DNA of 52,579 nucleotides from Candidatus Saccharimonadia bacterium (GTDB taxonomy: Bacteria; Patescibacteriota; Saccharimonadia; UBA4664). The position numbers and the translations under genes were made by a program. The notes below the pieces were generated by a model. It saw only the letters and a list, made by a program, of their open reading frames with translations, had not been told where the DNA came from and ran no database searches. Positions 17,597-24,996 of this stretch are shown one piece after another (within the stretch, counting starts at the first letter, position 1; every line of letters begins with the position of its first letter). The stretch spans positions 1 through 52,579 of the forward strand of contig DATKIP010000083.1 in NCBI GenBank assembly GCA_035544015.1, in the 5' to 3' direction.

Positions 17597-18241
17597 CTAC
17601 GCGGCGTCGGCGTAAACTTGTCGGAACAAATCCGCCATCGCCGGCGGAGCGCTGGTGACCCAGCCGTCGTCGAACAGATGCGGTCGGCTCGGCACTGTGC
17701 AAAGCCTTTCCGCTCGCAGCACCGTTCGATGCGAGTCGAACCAGGTGTAGTTGACGATGACCATCATCGGATGACCGTTGTTCACCGCCAAGGTGTCGGC
17801 CACCCGCTGGACATGCCGGAGCGTCAGATCGCGCTGGGCCTGGTACTGGTCGCCGTGGTGCTCCGGATGGGCCGCCGAGAACCCGGCACAATCGGAGTGA
17901 ATGTCGATCACAAGCACCCAGGCGTTCGGCCCGAGCACCGTCGGGTTCAGGACTGTCAGTGCCATCAGCCGTGGCGGCTGGGCGATGATCTCGATCGGGC
18001 CCTCGTTGCGGATGATGTGTGGGTCGATTTTGGATGGGTTTGCCGGATGCTGCTTCACGAAGGTGACGAGCTCACGGATACGACTATGCCGGCGCGTTAA
18101 GCCATGCCAGGCCGTCTCAAGTACGTGGCCGAACCGGGACGTATTCGCCCAGTCAGCACAAGTGAGTACCACGAATCCGCTGTGCGCCCGGTGTGGCAAT
18201 GTGGCTCCCCTCGTGGATCGATGGCTGCGGGTGCAAACCAT
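17597..18241 (-). CDS. Beta-carbonic-anhydrase-like protein
   Basis: This 214-residue protein keeps the layout of beta-carbonic anhydrases: an early VVLTCADWA, and later VIDIHSDCAGF with the His-x-x-Cys pair. The usual zinc ligands are one Cys in CxDxR and one His plus Cys in HxxC; all three are present. The Arg of the Asp-Arg pair is Ala here, so hydratase activity is doubtful. After the HxxC, the alternation of helix and strand (LRHVQRVADTL, MMVIVNYTWFD) also fits. TATTAT five bases before ATG 18241 sets this start and a leaderless transcript. The assignment is by eye. Confidence 0.45.
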   Translation of the reverse strand: MVCTRSHRSTRGATLPHRAHSGFVVLTCADWANTSRFGHVLETAWHGLTRRHSRIRELVTFVKQHPANPSKIDPHIIRNEGPIEIIAQPPRLMALTVLNPTVLGPNAWVLVIDIHSDCAGFSAAHPEHHGDQYQAQRDLTLRHVQRVADTLAVNNGHPMMVIVNYTWFDSHRTVLRAERLCTVPSRPHLFDDGWVTSAPPAMADLFRQVYADAA

Positions 18242-18325
18242 CGACGATAATACCAGATACCTTGCAGCAAATGTTAGTACTATTCTAAATCTGCTATGGG
18301 GAGCGTAGCTCCGATTGCATCGCCG

Positions 18326-18350
18326 ATTTTTGACAAAAATTGTCAAAAAT
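18326..18350. promoter_or_regulatory. Palindromic operator overlapping the promoter of the Fur-family gene
   Basis: ATTTTTGACA (18326-18335) and TGTCAAAAAT (18341-18350) are perfect 10-bp inverted arms with a 5-bp spacer. The left arm contains the -35-like TTGACA; TATGCT (18355-18360) is the -10. Autoregulation by the encoded Fur-type protein is the simplest reading. Confidence 0.6.
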
Positions 18351-18368
18351 AAGGTATGCTCACAAACT

Positions 18369-18773
18369 ATGTGGCCTATTAATAGCCTTCATGCTGAATT
18401 TACTCGCCGGCATATTAGCTGGACCGGCCCTCGCAATGAGGTTTATGAAACACTCTTGAGGTCTGGGCCCTGCTCTGTCGCGCACCTCGTCAATATTCTA
18501 GCCGGTAGGGTCAGCCAGCGCACAATTTATCGCACGGTTGAGCTATTCGTTCATATAAATGTAGCCCGGCGCTTACCAGACGGCCAAGTCGAACTCAGCC
18601 CACCGCACATACAGCGCCATTACTACCTGGTCTGCACAACCTGCGGCCGGCGCTTCGGCTTCTTCGAGCCGGCCATCGCCAACCAGCTCGAACGACTGGC
18701 GCAGAAGCGCCATTTCGGGCTCGAGGGCCATCAAATCGAATTGAGTGGGATCTGCTGGAGCTGCAATAGTTGA
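18369..18773 (+). CDS. Fur-family transcriptional regulator
   Basis: This is a 134-residue regulator with the Fur winged-helix domain followed by a metal-binding dimerisation domain. Visible are GPRNEVYETLLRSGPCSVAHL, SQRTIYRTVELF (recognition helix) and HYYLVCTTCG with ICWSC, two CxxC pairs that would hold the structural zinc. The classical His-rich sensory motif is reduced, so the sensed signal is unclear (iron, zinc or peroxide). TATGCT lies eight bases before ATG 18369. A perfect palindrome in the promoter suggests autoregulation. A promoter for a probable small RNA begins just before its stop codon. Confidence 0.8.
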   Translation: MWPINSLHAEFTRRHISWTGPRNEVYETLLRSGPCSVAHLVNILAGRVSQRTIYRTVELFVHINVARRLPDGQVELSPPHIQRHYYLVCTTCGRRFGFFEPAIANQLERLAQKRHFGLEGHQIELSGICWSCNS

Positions 18774-18799
18774 CGCCTGCATTCCGCTCATGCTACAAA
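18770..18799 (+). promoter_or_regulatory. Promoter of the probable small RNA
   Basis: TTGACG (18770-18775), an 18-bp spacer and an extended -10, TGCTACAAA (hexamer 18794-18799). The expected start at about 18806 coincides with the first base of the closing stem of the RNA. Confidence 0.6.
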
Positions 18800-18805
18800 G
18801 AGACC

Positions 18806-18941
18806 AGATAGTCGGGGTGGAGCCGCGATCAAAGCACAAAAGGTAGAGTTTGCTCCTTTTGGCACGGGTACTGCAGGTATCAAATAGTCGAGACTTCAAA
18901 GACTATCTAGGAACGGACCGGGTGCGGTCCGTTTTCTTTTT
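18806..18941 (+). ncRNA. Probable structured small RNA, about 135 nt, unassigned
   Basis: No reading frame is apparent here. A consensus promoter points to a start at 18806. AGATAGTC (18806-18813) pairs perfectly with GACTATCT (18901-18908), closing the whole molecule. Inside, CAAAAGG and CCTTTTG form a 7-bp hairpin (18837-18861). The RNA ends with an intrinsic terminator (AACGGACC/GGTCCGTT, then TTTCTTTTT). This combination of promoter, closing stem and terminator supports a stand-alone RNA. It does not match 6S, SRP, tmRNA or RNase P as I know them. GGGGTGGAGCCGCG slightly resembles the T-box bulge, but nothing else does. Confidence 0.6.
18912..18941 (+). terminator. Intrinsic terminator of the small RNA
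   Basis: AACGGACC and GGTCCGTT form an 8-bp stem with a 6-nt loop, followed by TTTCTTTTT. Confidence 0.8.
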
Positions 18942-18947
18942 CCAAAG

Positions 18948-18986
18948 CCAAAAATGAAGAGCCCTGCCTACGGCTGCGGTCTCTTC
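18948..18986 (-). terminator. Terminator of the SAM-hydrolase-like gene
   Basis: On the minus strand GAAGAG pairs with CTCTTC around an internally paired loop, followed by ATTTTTGG. Confidence 0.5.
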
Positions 18987-19031
18987 CCGGTAGGTGGGAT
19001 GCCGTAGTCGTAGACGGGGTAGCGGAGGGGA

Positions 19032-19937
19032 TCAGGCGCGCACGAGAGTGCGCGCGAACATTGACGGGTCGAGGAACGGGTCGCCAACCTCGAGGCCGAA
19101 GTGCTTCTCGAGGCTGCCGCCCTGAAGGGCGGCCATCAGGAACCGGTCGCGTCCGTAGCCGGAGCTGCTGGGCACTATGCCGACCTCGCCCGGTGGGATG
19201 TCGGACAACCCCGCGTAGCAGTTCACCCACGTGTCGATGGCGAGCTGGAGCCGTCCACCCACCGTGAAGCCGACATCGCCCGGCAGTACGTCCAGGAAGG
19301 CGTTGCCGAAGCCTTCAGTGTCGATGCGGGCAACGAGACCGGCCGGCGGTGATGGCGTGCCGAGGTTGAGTACTCGCTCGTGGGGCACCTCGTGCCGATG
19401 CTGGAGAACCCAGCCCGCCGCTCGCGCGCCAAACTTGGCCCCCCGGAACGGCGTATCCACCATGTCCGCGGCCTGTTCGGGCGTCACGTAGCCCTGGCGC
19501 ATCCCCCACTCCGCCACCTTGGGGGCGTTGAGGACATACACCTTCTGCACCAGCCCGAGCCGGTGGGCCAGCGACAGGAATCGATTGGGGAGCGTGAAGA
19601 GCCCGAACGTGTCGCCGATCTCGCACCAGACGAACTCCCGGCCGTTGGGGAACTGGCCGAACGTCGTCGCGCGCGGGGCGGCGTTGCCCAGAATGATCGT
19701 GCGGCCCTGGCGGGGCTGCAGCGAGCTCTCCCGGTCTTCGTCGGCGATGTCGACCAGCGTCATCGCTGCCTCGAAGCCGTCGCTTGGGTACTGCATCGGG
19801 ACGAATGACGTGGGCGCTCCGAGCTCGCGCCACACCGCTCCCGCCATGCGGGCTTCGGCGTTGCGTCCCTCGCGCCCGGTGTTGATGCAGTCCGTGAAGT
19901 ATTCCACGCGGATCGGCGGACCATCGTACAGAAGCAT
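19032..19937 (-). CDS. SAM hydrolase/SAM-hydroxide adenosyltransferase-like protein
   Basis: This 301-residue protein resembles the DUF62 family, which cleaves S-adenosylmethionine to adenosine and methionine. The N-terminus has YFTDC in place of the usual FTDFG, TIILGNAAPR where VDPGVGxxR is expected, and FGLFTLPNRFLSLAH in place of PDNGLL. The C-terminal domain is the better match: TEGFGNAFLDVLPGD, then a Ser-rich PSSSGYGRDRFLMAALQGG and LGLEVGDPF-type ending. GGGGGAG before ATG 19937 sets the start. The leader holds a strong stem and a terminator-like hairpin, so expression may be attenuated. It is a single-gene unit. Confidence 0.5.
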   Translation of the reverse strand: MLLYDGPPIRVEYFTDCINTGREGRNAEARMAGAVWRELGAPTSFVPMQYPSDGFEAAMTLVDIADEDRESSLQPRQGRTIILGNAAPRATTFGQFPNGREFVWCEIGDTFGLFTLPNRFLSLAHRLGLVQKVYVLNAPKVAEWGMRQGYVTPEQAADMVDTPFRGAKFGARAAGWVLQHRHEVPHERVLNLGTPSPPAGLVARIDTEGFGNAFLDVLPGDVGFTVGGRLQLAIDTWVNCYAGLSDIPPGEVGIVPSSSGYGRDRFLMAALQGGSLEKHFGLEVGDPFLDPSMFARTLVRA

Positions 19938-19966
19938 CGAGCTCCCCCTCGTTTCCGTCGGACACG

Positions 19967-19988
19967 AAAAACCCCCGCGGCGCGGAGG
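19967..19988 (-). terminator. Terminator-like hairpin in the leader of the 19032 gene
   Basis: On the minus strand CCTCCGC and GCGGGGG form a 7-bp stem (one G-T pair) with a 3-nt loop, followed by TTTTT. It ends about 30 bases before ATG 19937. It could attenuate transcription of that gene. Confidence 0.5.
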
Positions 19989-20024
19989 CTGGCGTTGCGA
20001 TCGAACCGTGATTACGCTACGACA

Positions 20025-20072
20025 AAACCTCCGCTGAGCGGCGCATCATCATGGCCATCATCATTGAGGTTT
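20025..20072 (-). promoter_or_regulatory. Stem-loop in the 5' leader of the 19032 gene
   Basis: AAACCTC and GAGGTTT are 7-bp inverted arms around a loop holding CCGCT/AGCGG and the repeat ATGATGATGGCCATGATGAT. It lies upstream of the terminator-like hairpin in the same leader. Together they could form a switch, but no known riboswitch is recognised. Confidence 0.35.
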
Positions 20073-20128
20073 GTGTAGCAATCACACCGGAAGTGTACAA
20101 CCAAGAAACCCATCTGTAAACTACAAAT

Positions 20129-20686
20129 ATGACCGCAGCTACCCACCCTACCCAAACCATCGTCCTCGGTGGCGGCTGCTTCTGGTGCCTCGAAGCCGCC
20201 TATCTCATGATCAGGGGCGTCGAAAGCAGCATTTCCGGGTACGCCGGCGGGCATGTGCCCAACCCCAACTACGAGCAAGTGGCTTCCCAAACCACCGGCC
20301 ACGCCGAAGTAGTCAAACTCACTTTCGATCCGGCTGTCATCACTTACGCCGACATCCTCGATATTTTCTGGGCTATCCACGACCCCACCACGCGAGATCG
20401 CCAGGGCAACGACCTCGGCCCCGAGTACCGTTCCATTATTTTGTACCAAGACGACGAACAACAACGCCTAGCCGAAAAATCCCGAAACGAAGCCCAAAAA
20501 CTCTGGCCAAATCCCATCGTCACCGAAATCAAACCGCTCGAGGCCTTCTACGAAGCCGAGCCCGAGCACCAAAATTATTACGCCAAAAACCCCGACCAAG
20601 GCTACTGCCAGGTGGTAATTAACCCCAAATTAGCTAAACTACGAAAAAAGTTTGCCGACCGCTTAAAAACGAAGGATACCGCATGA
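20129..20686 (+). CDS. msrA: Peptide methionine (S)-S-oxide reductase MsrA
   Basis: This 185-residue enzyme reduces methionine-S-sulfoxide in proteins. The catalytic motif GGGCFWC is at residues 14-20 with the nucleophile Cys17. GYAGG, GHAEVVKLTFDP, FWAIHDPTTRDRQGNDLGPEYRS and the C-terminal HQNYYAKNPDQGYC are all standard. TAAACT lies six bases before the ATG, suggesting a leaderless transcript. It overlaps guaA by four bases and is therefore co-transcribed with it. Confidence 0.97.
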   Translation: MTAATHPTQTIVLGGGCFWCLEAAYLMIRGVESSISGYAGGHVPNPNYEQVASQTTGHAEVVKLTFDPAVITYADILDIFWAIHDPTTRDRQGNDLGPEYRSIILYQDDEQQRLAEKSRNEAQKLWPNPIVTEIKPLEAFYEAEPEHQNYYAKNPDQGYCQVVINPKLAKLRKKFADRLKTKDTA

Positions 20687-22269
20687 TCAACACGCTCACC
20701 GACGTCACGGCCGAAATTCTCGAAGAAATCGCCGCCGAGAAGCAATTGCGCCAGACCCACGAGGTCTTTTTGCTCTTTGCCATGGGTAGCCAATTTGACC
20801 ACCTCATCAAGCTCACGCTCGACAAATTCGGCGTGTATTGCCTCGTGGCCGACCCGTCGCAGGTGACGGCCGAGGACGTGAAGCGCATCGCTCCCACCGG
20901 CATTATCGTGTCGGGCGGGCCGTCTTCGGCCAGCGAGAACCCGCCCTTCGACGCCGCCATTTACGAGCTCGGCGTCCCGGTGCTCGGCATCTGCCTCGGC
21001 TTCCAGATGTGGGCCGCACACCACGGCGCCACCGTGGCCCCGTCGCCGCGGCGCGAATTTGGCGTGCACGAGCTGCATTACTCGGCCGACCCCACGGCGC
21101 TGCTTGAGGGCATCCCCGACGGCAGCAAGGTGCTCCAAAGCCACGGCGACCGCATCGAGCCGGGCGACCAAATCCAAATCTTCGCCGCCACCGACAATTC
21201 GCCCGTGGCCGCTGGCCGCCTCGGCCACCTCTGGGGTGTGCAATTCCACCCCGAAACCACCGCCACCGAGCACGGCGCCAAAGTTTACGAAAACTTCGTG
21301 TTTGGCATCGCCGGCGCCAAGGACCGCTTCCCGGCCGACGACGCCGCCGGGCGCAAAGTCGCCGAGGTACGCCAAGAAGTAGGGGAGCGCAAGGTGCTCC
21401 TGGCCCTATCCGGCGGCAGCGACAGCGCCGTGGTGGCCACCATTTTGCAAAAAGCGCTAAAGCCCGAGCAAATCCGCGCCGTCTACATCCGCGGCATCGA
21501 CCGCCCCGACGATGAGGCCAACGTGCACCAATACTTCGGCGACCTCGACCTCGTCATCCACGACGCCACCGATGAATTCCTGGGAGCTCTGGCCGGCCAC
21601 GCCGCCATGCACGACAAACGCGTGGCCATGCGCGGCGTCTACAGGCAAGTACTCGAGGCCGAAGCCGCCACCTTCGGCGCCGAATACATTGCCCAAGGCA
21701 CGCTCTACACCGACCTCACCGAATCCGGCGGCGGCCACAAAACCGGCGCCCGCAAAGCCCAAATCAAGCTCCACCACAACGCCGGCCTCGAATTTGCCTA
21801 CAAGGAGCTCACCCCGCTCGACGACATGGTCAAAGACACCGCCCGCGCCATCGGCCGCAGCCTCGGCACCAATGAAGCCCTGCTCGTCCGCCACCCATTC
21901 CCGGGCCCCGGCCTCGTGGTGCGCATCGAGGGCGAAGTCACGGCCGAAAACCTGCGCATCGCCCGCGCCGCCGACGGCATCTACCTCGAAGAGCTGCGCC
22001 AGGCCGGCCTCTACGACACCGTCTGGCAGGCCGGCGCCGTCGTCACCCACTCGCACCACACCTACTCCAAGGGCGACGACGCCGGCACCGGCCTGGTGCT
22101 CGCCCTCTGGGCCATCTGGAGCGTCAACGGCTTCACGGCCGAGTGGGCCGAGCTGCCCTACGATTTCCTCCGCGCTGTCTCCCGCCGCCTCACCAACGAA
22201 GTCTCCGAAATCGCCTCAGTGGTCTACCGCATCTCGGACAAGCCGCCGGCGACGATTGAATGGGGTTAA
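20683..22269 (+). CDS. guaA: GMP synthase (glutamine-hydrolysing)
   Basis: This 528-residue enzyme converts XMP to GMP with glutamine and ATP. It has an N-terminal class I glutamine amidotransferase (GICLGFQMW with the nucleophile Cys104, GVQFHPE with the His-Glu pair), an ATP-pyrophosphatase (LSGGSDS at 242-248) and the C-terminal dimerisation domain (HPFPGPGL, ending KPPATIEWG). Length is normal. It overlaps msrA by four bases. An A-rich terminator-like hairpin follows at 22308. Confidence 0.97.
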   Translation: MINTLTDVTAEILEEIAAEKQLRQTHEVFLLFAMGSQFDHLIKLTLDKFGVYCLVADPSQVTAEDVKRIAPTGIIVSGGPSSASENPPFDAAIYELGVPVLGICLGFQMWAAHHGATVAPSPRREFGVHELHYSADPTALLEGIPDGSKVLQSHGDRIEPGDQIQIFAATDNSPVAAGRLGHLWGVQFHPETTATEHGAKVYENFVFGIAGAKDRFPADDAAGRKVAEVRQEVGERKVLLALSGGSDSAVVATILQKALKPEQIRAVYIRGIDRPDDEANVHQYFGDLDLVIHDATDEFLGALAGHAAMHDKRVAMRGVYRQVLEAEAATFGAEYIAQGTLYTDLTESGGGHKTGARKAQIKLHHNAGLEFAYKELTPLDDMVKDTARAIGRSLGTNEALLVRHPFPGPGLVVRIEGEVTAENLRIARAADGIYLEELRQAGLYDTVWQAGAVVTHSHHTYSKGDDAGTGLVLALWAIWSVNGFTAEWAELPYDFLRAVSRRLTNEVSEIASVVYRISDKPPATIEWG

Positions 22270-22307
22270 TTATTCGCTAAAACGAGCCCACCCGCCTCGC
22301 TAGGCAC

Positions 22308-22330
22308 AAAAAAGGAACCAACTAGGTTCC
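22308..22330 (-). terminator. Intrinsic terminator of the 22402 gene
   Basis: GGAACC and GGTTCC form a stem around AACTA, and on the minus strand a T6 run follows. It lies beyond the G+C-rich hairpin at 22350-22389, making a double terminator. Confidence 0.55.
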
Positions 22331-22349
22331 ATAAAAGCCGTCAAAACAG

Positions 22350-22389
22350 CGTCTCGGAGGGGTGGCGGCGCTGCCACCCCTCCGAGACG
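22350..22389 (-). terminator. 17-bp perfect G+C-rich hairpin after the 22402 gene
   Basis: CGTCTCGGAGGGGTGGC and GCCACCCCTCCGAGACG pair perfectly around a 6-nt loop. It ends 12 bases from the stop codon of the minus-strand gene. Confidence 0.7.
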
Positions 22390-22401
22390 TCCGCCGCAGG
22401 C

Positions 22402-23220
22402 CTACTGACCAAACGACGGGTTGAAACCGAGGAGATCCGTGACGGTGCTCGAGGGCTCCTCCCCGACCACCCCGCTGGCCCACTGGCGCAGACTGCCGGC
22501 GATCACTCGCAGCTCGGAGCATTGCTCGCAGCTCGGGTCGGTGCAGCTGAGGTAGACACCCCGAGCGTCGAGGTGGCTGCCCGGTTGCTCCGGCTCCACC
22601 TTGGGACCGAACATGAACACGATCTTATCGAGCTGATCGCCGGTGAGGCCCTGGCGGTCCACGGCGAACCCGACCGTAGAGGACTTCGCCGGGTCAGTGA
22701 TCTTCACCCTGGGGTCGGAGAACATCGATCTGGGCAAGATGCACTTGACGAGCAGCTGGTCGCCCACCGTGAATCCGATCGTCCTGGCATCGATGTCGTA
22801 CGTGAAGCCCCGGATGTTGCCGCCGATGCGGCTGGCGATCTGCCCCGCAACTGCCAGCGGCAGATAGAAGCCTTCAATCAGCACCGACAGGCCGCCGGCT
22901 CGCAGCTGCTCGGCGTTCAGGCTTTCCCGCAGCAGCCCGTTTTGGAGGCTCACCCGACCGACCGCCTTGAGCTGTGCGCCAACGGCGGCCAGCTTGGCTA
23001 CCAGTTCCTCGATCACCGACTGCGCCGCGCTGAGCCGCTCGGTGGCTGCGATCTCCACCTTGCTGCCTGGTCCACGAGCGCCGGCCAACCGCGCCCATGG
23101 CGCCCTCGCTTCGTCGATGCGCCGCTGCAGCTCGGGGTCGATGGCCTGCTCGGAGCCGGTCGTGGTCGAGTCGGAATGTTCGGTTGTCACATCTGCCTCC
23201 AAGGGCATCCATATGTCCAC
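22402..23220 (-). CDS. Hypothetical protein, about 272 residues
   Basis: I do not recognise this protein. The N-terminal third is helical and probably coiled coil (residues around AAQSVIEELVAKLAAVGAQL). The middle is strand-rich (IRGFTYDIDARTIGFTVGD and on). The C-terminal part has a CxxxxCxxC-type cluster (SCTDPSCEQC). No signal peptide or membrane helix is visible. GAGG is eight bases before GTG 23220; ATG 23208 and TTG 23253 are alternatives. It diverges from the 23498 gene, and both are single units ended by long perfect hairpins. Confidence 0.6.
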   Translation of the reverse strand: MDIWMPLEADVTTEHSDSTTTGSEQAIDPELQRRIDEARAPWARLAGARGPGSKVEIAATERLSAAQSVIEELVAKLAAVGAQLKAVGRVSLQNGLLRESLNAEQLRAGGLSVLIEGFYLPLAVAGQIASRIGGNIRGFTYDIDARTIGFTVGDQLLVKCILPRSMFSDPRVKITDPAKSSTVGFAVDRQGLTGDQLDKIVFMFGPKVEPEQPGSHLDARGVYLSCTDPSCEQCSELRVIAGSLRQWASGVVGEEPSSTVTDLLGFNPSFGQ

Positions 23221-23497
23221 ACTGTGGACCTCGCTGTTAGAGCGAGCTGCCAATCTCCGAAAATAATCAGAAACTCACAGCTCGCCCAAACCGCCGCATA
23301 ATATATAATATGCCAGCAATTTATGCAAGCTTAGGCATAAACGCATGACCATCTGCTCGTCGGAGACAAGCTGCTATGGTAGGATGCTACGATCCCGGCT
23401 CAATACAGATTGGAGATAACGGCGGGATAAGCGCAACAGCACTTCGTTAGGCCTCACGGGGAGTCCCTGGGCCGCACCTCTGCAACGGGGGAAATGC
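23221..23497. promoter_or_regulatory. Divergent promoter region with several near-palindromes
   Basis: This 277-bp interval holds AT-rich near-palindromic GCATAATATATAATATGC, the pair TTATGC/GCATAA, GTCCACA/TGTGGAC close to the minus-strand start, and GGATGCTACGATCC in the plus-strand leader. -10-like sequences occur on both strands. No gene is seen in it. Confidence 0.4.
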
Positions 23498-24901
23498 ATG
23501 ACCGCGAAGGCTACACCCATCAGCATGCCAGCCTGGCTAGGGGCACTGCAAGGAGAAGCGCGGCGGGCCGCAACGCTCAATCGACACATTCTAGCCGGCC
23601 ATGTGGCCTCTACCACGTTCTCGCGGGAACTAGTGAGGGCCTTGGCTCTCGTTCCAGACCCCGGGAGTTTCAACCCTGTCGAGGCCAAGCAGGCCGTCAC
23701 CCTGCTCGGGCTGCTGGGCGCAGGAGCCCTTCGGCATGATCAAGAGAGAAGGGACACCTTCGATCAAGATCCCGGCTGGCTCCTCGACATCATGCGCGTA
23801 GGAAACGGTAGTTACACCTTCCGAGAATACCTCGGCGCCGTCGCCGACCGCACCGGCACTGGCCATACAGACCGCGACACCTTCGCGTCGCTCGTCCGCT
23901 GGAACGTCCCCACCGCCACCGTCCGCTGGGAGGGCCAGCCCGTCCTGGAGCTGCCGGGCGTATTTGGGGACAACAGCACGCGTACCTACACGGACGATCC
24001 GAACGACCCTGGAGCGCCCAACCCCAGCGAGGTGGCGTTCTTCGAGCTTCTGAAACTGTGTGAGGCTCTCGAGGCCTACGCCAACCAGCAACTCATGCAA
24101 CTGGTGTCGGGCAAGCTAACCCCCGCCTCTCCAGAAGGCCTCGAGGCCGCTTACCGGACCGCAACCATGCTTGATGGGATTCGGGCCTTGATGGCCGCCT
24201 ACATGAGGCTGAAAGGGAAGCGCGCACTCAAACCCCGCCACTTCATGGACGTCGTACGTCAGTTCGCTCCCCACTGGAGTCAGGGAGACATACCAACAAC
24301 TGGGGCTCAGGATCCCGAATCCATGAAGCGGGTTAAAATCCTTGGTATAGCCTATCCAGGCTACAACCATGGCATCGTGAGACTGTTTCCATCCCTCCTC
24401 GAACACGAGAGGGCGGAAATAGAGGCTCTGCTCAACAACCAGCCCCTGCTCGATGTGCTCCTCGAGGCGACCGGCGTCAGCCTGGCCGAGCTGGCCCACT
24501 ACACACCAGCACAAAAACACGCTTTCCTGAGCGACCACCCCGAGATCGCAGCCGGCTGCCAGATCATGGTCGCCGACGGACGGCTGGCGCTCGTACACAA
24601 CCAGCTCACCCAGACGTACCTCTTCAACCCTCAGCGACAACGCGAGGCAGACGAGGACATCCGAGCGGCGGCGGAAGGCCGGCCACCCGTATCAATCGAT
24701 GCGCGAGTAGTCTCCAACTACTCCGGAACCTCCAAGATGTTGGAGCCGCATCTCACCGCTCTGGCCATGGCCCGGCAGGACCCCACCGGCCTACTGAGAG
24801 CACTCGGCATGTCCGTTGCCGCCATCAGCACCGCCGCCGGCGTTCGGCCCTACCCAAACACGAATAAGAGCTATGCTAGCCTGGTGACCCTGGGCGACTG
24901 A
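23498..24901 (+). CDS. Hypothetical protein, 467 residues
   Basis: This is a large soluble, mainly helical protein that I do not recognise. Helical segments such as FFELLKLCEALEAYANQQL and MLDGIRALMAAYMRL are followed by a conserved-looking stretch with several His and Pro residues (LKPRHFMDVVRQFAPHW). The plan faintly recalls indoleamine dioxygenase or PrnB-like proteins, but I would not assign that. GGGGGA precedes ATG 23498. The leader is long (about 100 nt) and structured. The gene is a single unit between a divergent promoter and an 18-bp hairpin. Confidence 0.6.
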   Translation: MTAKATPISMPAWLGALQGEARRAATLNRHILAGHVASTTFSRELVRALALVPDPGSFNPVEAKQAVTLLGLLGAGALRHDQERRDTFDQDPGWLLDIMRVGNGSYTFREYLGAVADRTGTGHTDRDTFASLVRWNVPTATVRWEGQPVLELPGVFGDNSTRTYTDDPNDPGAPNPSEVAFFELLKLCEALEAYANQQLMQLVSGKLTPASPEGLEAAYRTATMLDGIRALMAAYMRLKGKRALKPRHFMDVVRQFAPHWSQGDIPTTGAQDPESMKRVKILGIAYPGYNHGIVRLFPSLLEHERAEIEALLNNQPLLDVLLEATGVSLAELAHYTPAQKHAFLSDHPEIAAGCQIMVADGRLALVHNQLTQTYLFNPQRQREADEDIRAAAEGRPPVSIDARVVSNYSGTSKMLEPHLTALAMARQDPTGLLRALGMSVAAISTAAGVRPYPNTNKSYASLVTLGD

Positions 24902-24906
24902 TCACC

Positions 24907-24945
24907 GTCCCCCGCAGTCACTCGAACCGAGTGACTGCGGGGGAC
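24907..24945 (+). terminator. 18-bp perfect hairpin after the 23498 gene
   Basis: GTCCCCCGCAGTCACTCG and CGAGTGACTGCGGGGGAC pair perfectly with a 3-nt loop. It begins five bases after the stop codon. No T-run follows. Confidence 0.7.
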
Positions 24946-24996
24946 CATCTGCGCTAAGCGGTAGCGTATAATACAAGTCATAATTAAGGCGTCACT

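Noticed and set aside
18811-18840. T-box-like sequence GGGGTGGAGCCGCG in the small RNA
   Set aside because: The T-box bulge motif alone is not enough. There is no Stem I, and no tRNA-synthetase or amino-acid gene follows, since the RNA ends at a terminator and the next gene is on the other strand.
20050-20118. 22-codon frame upstream of msrA
   Set aside because: There is no ribosome binding site, and it overlaps the leader stem of the divergent gene. It is too short to judge.
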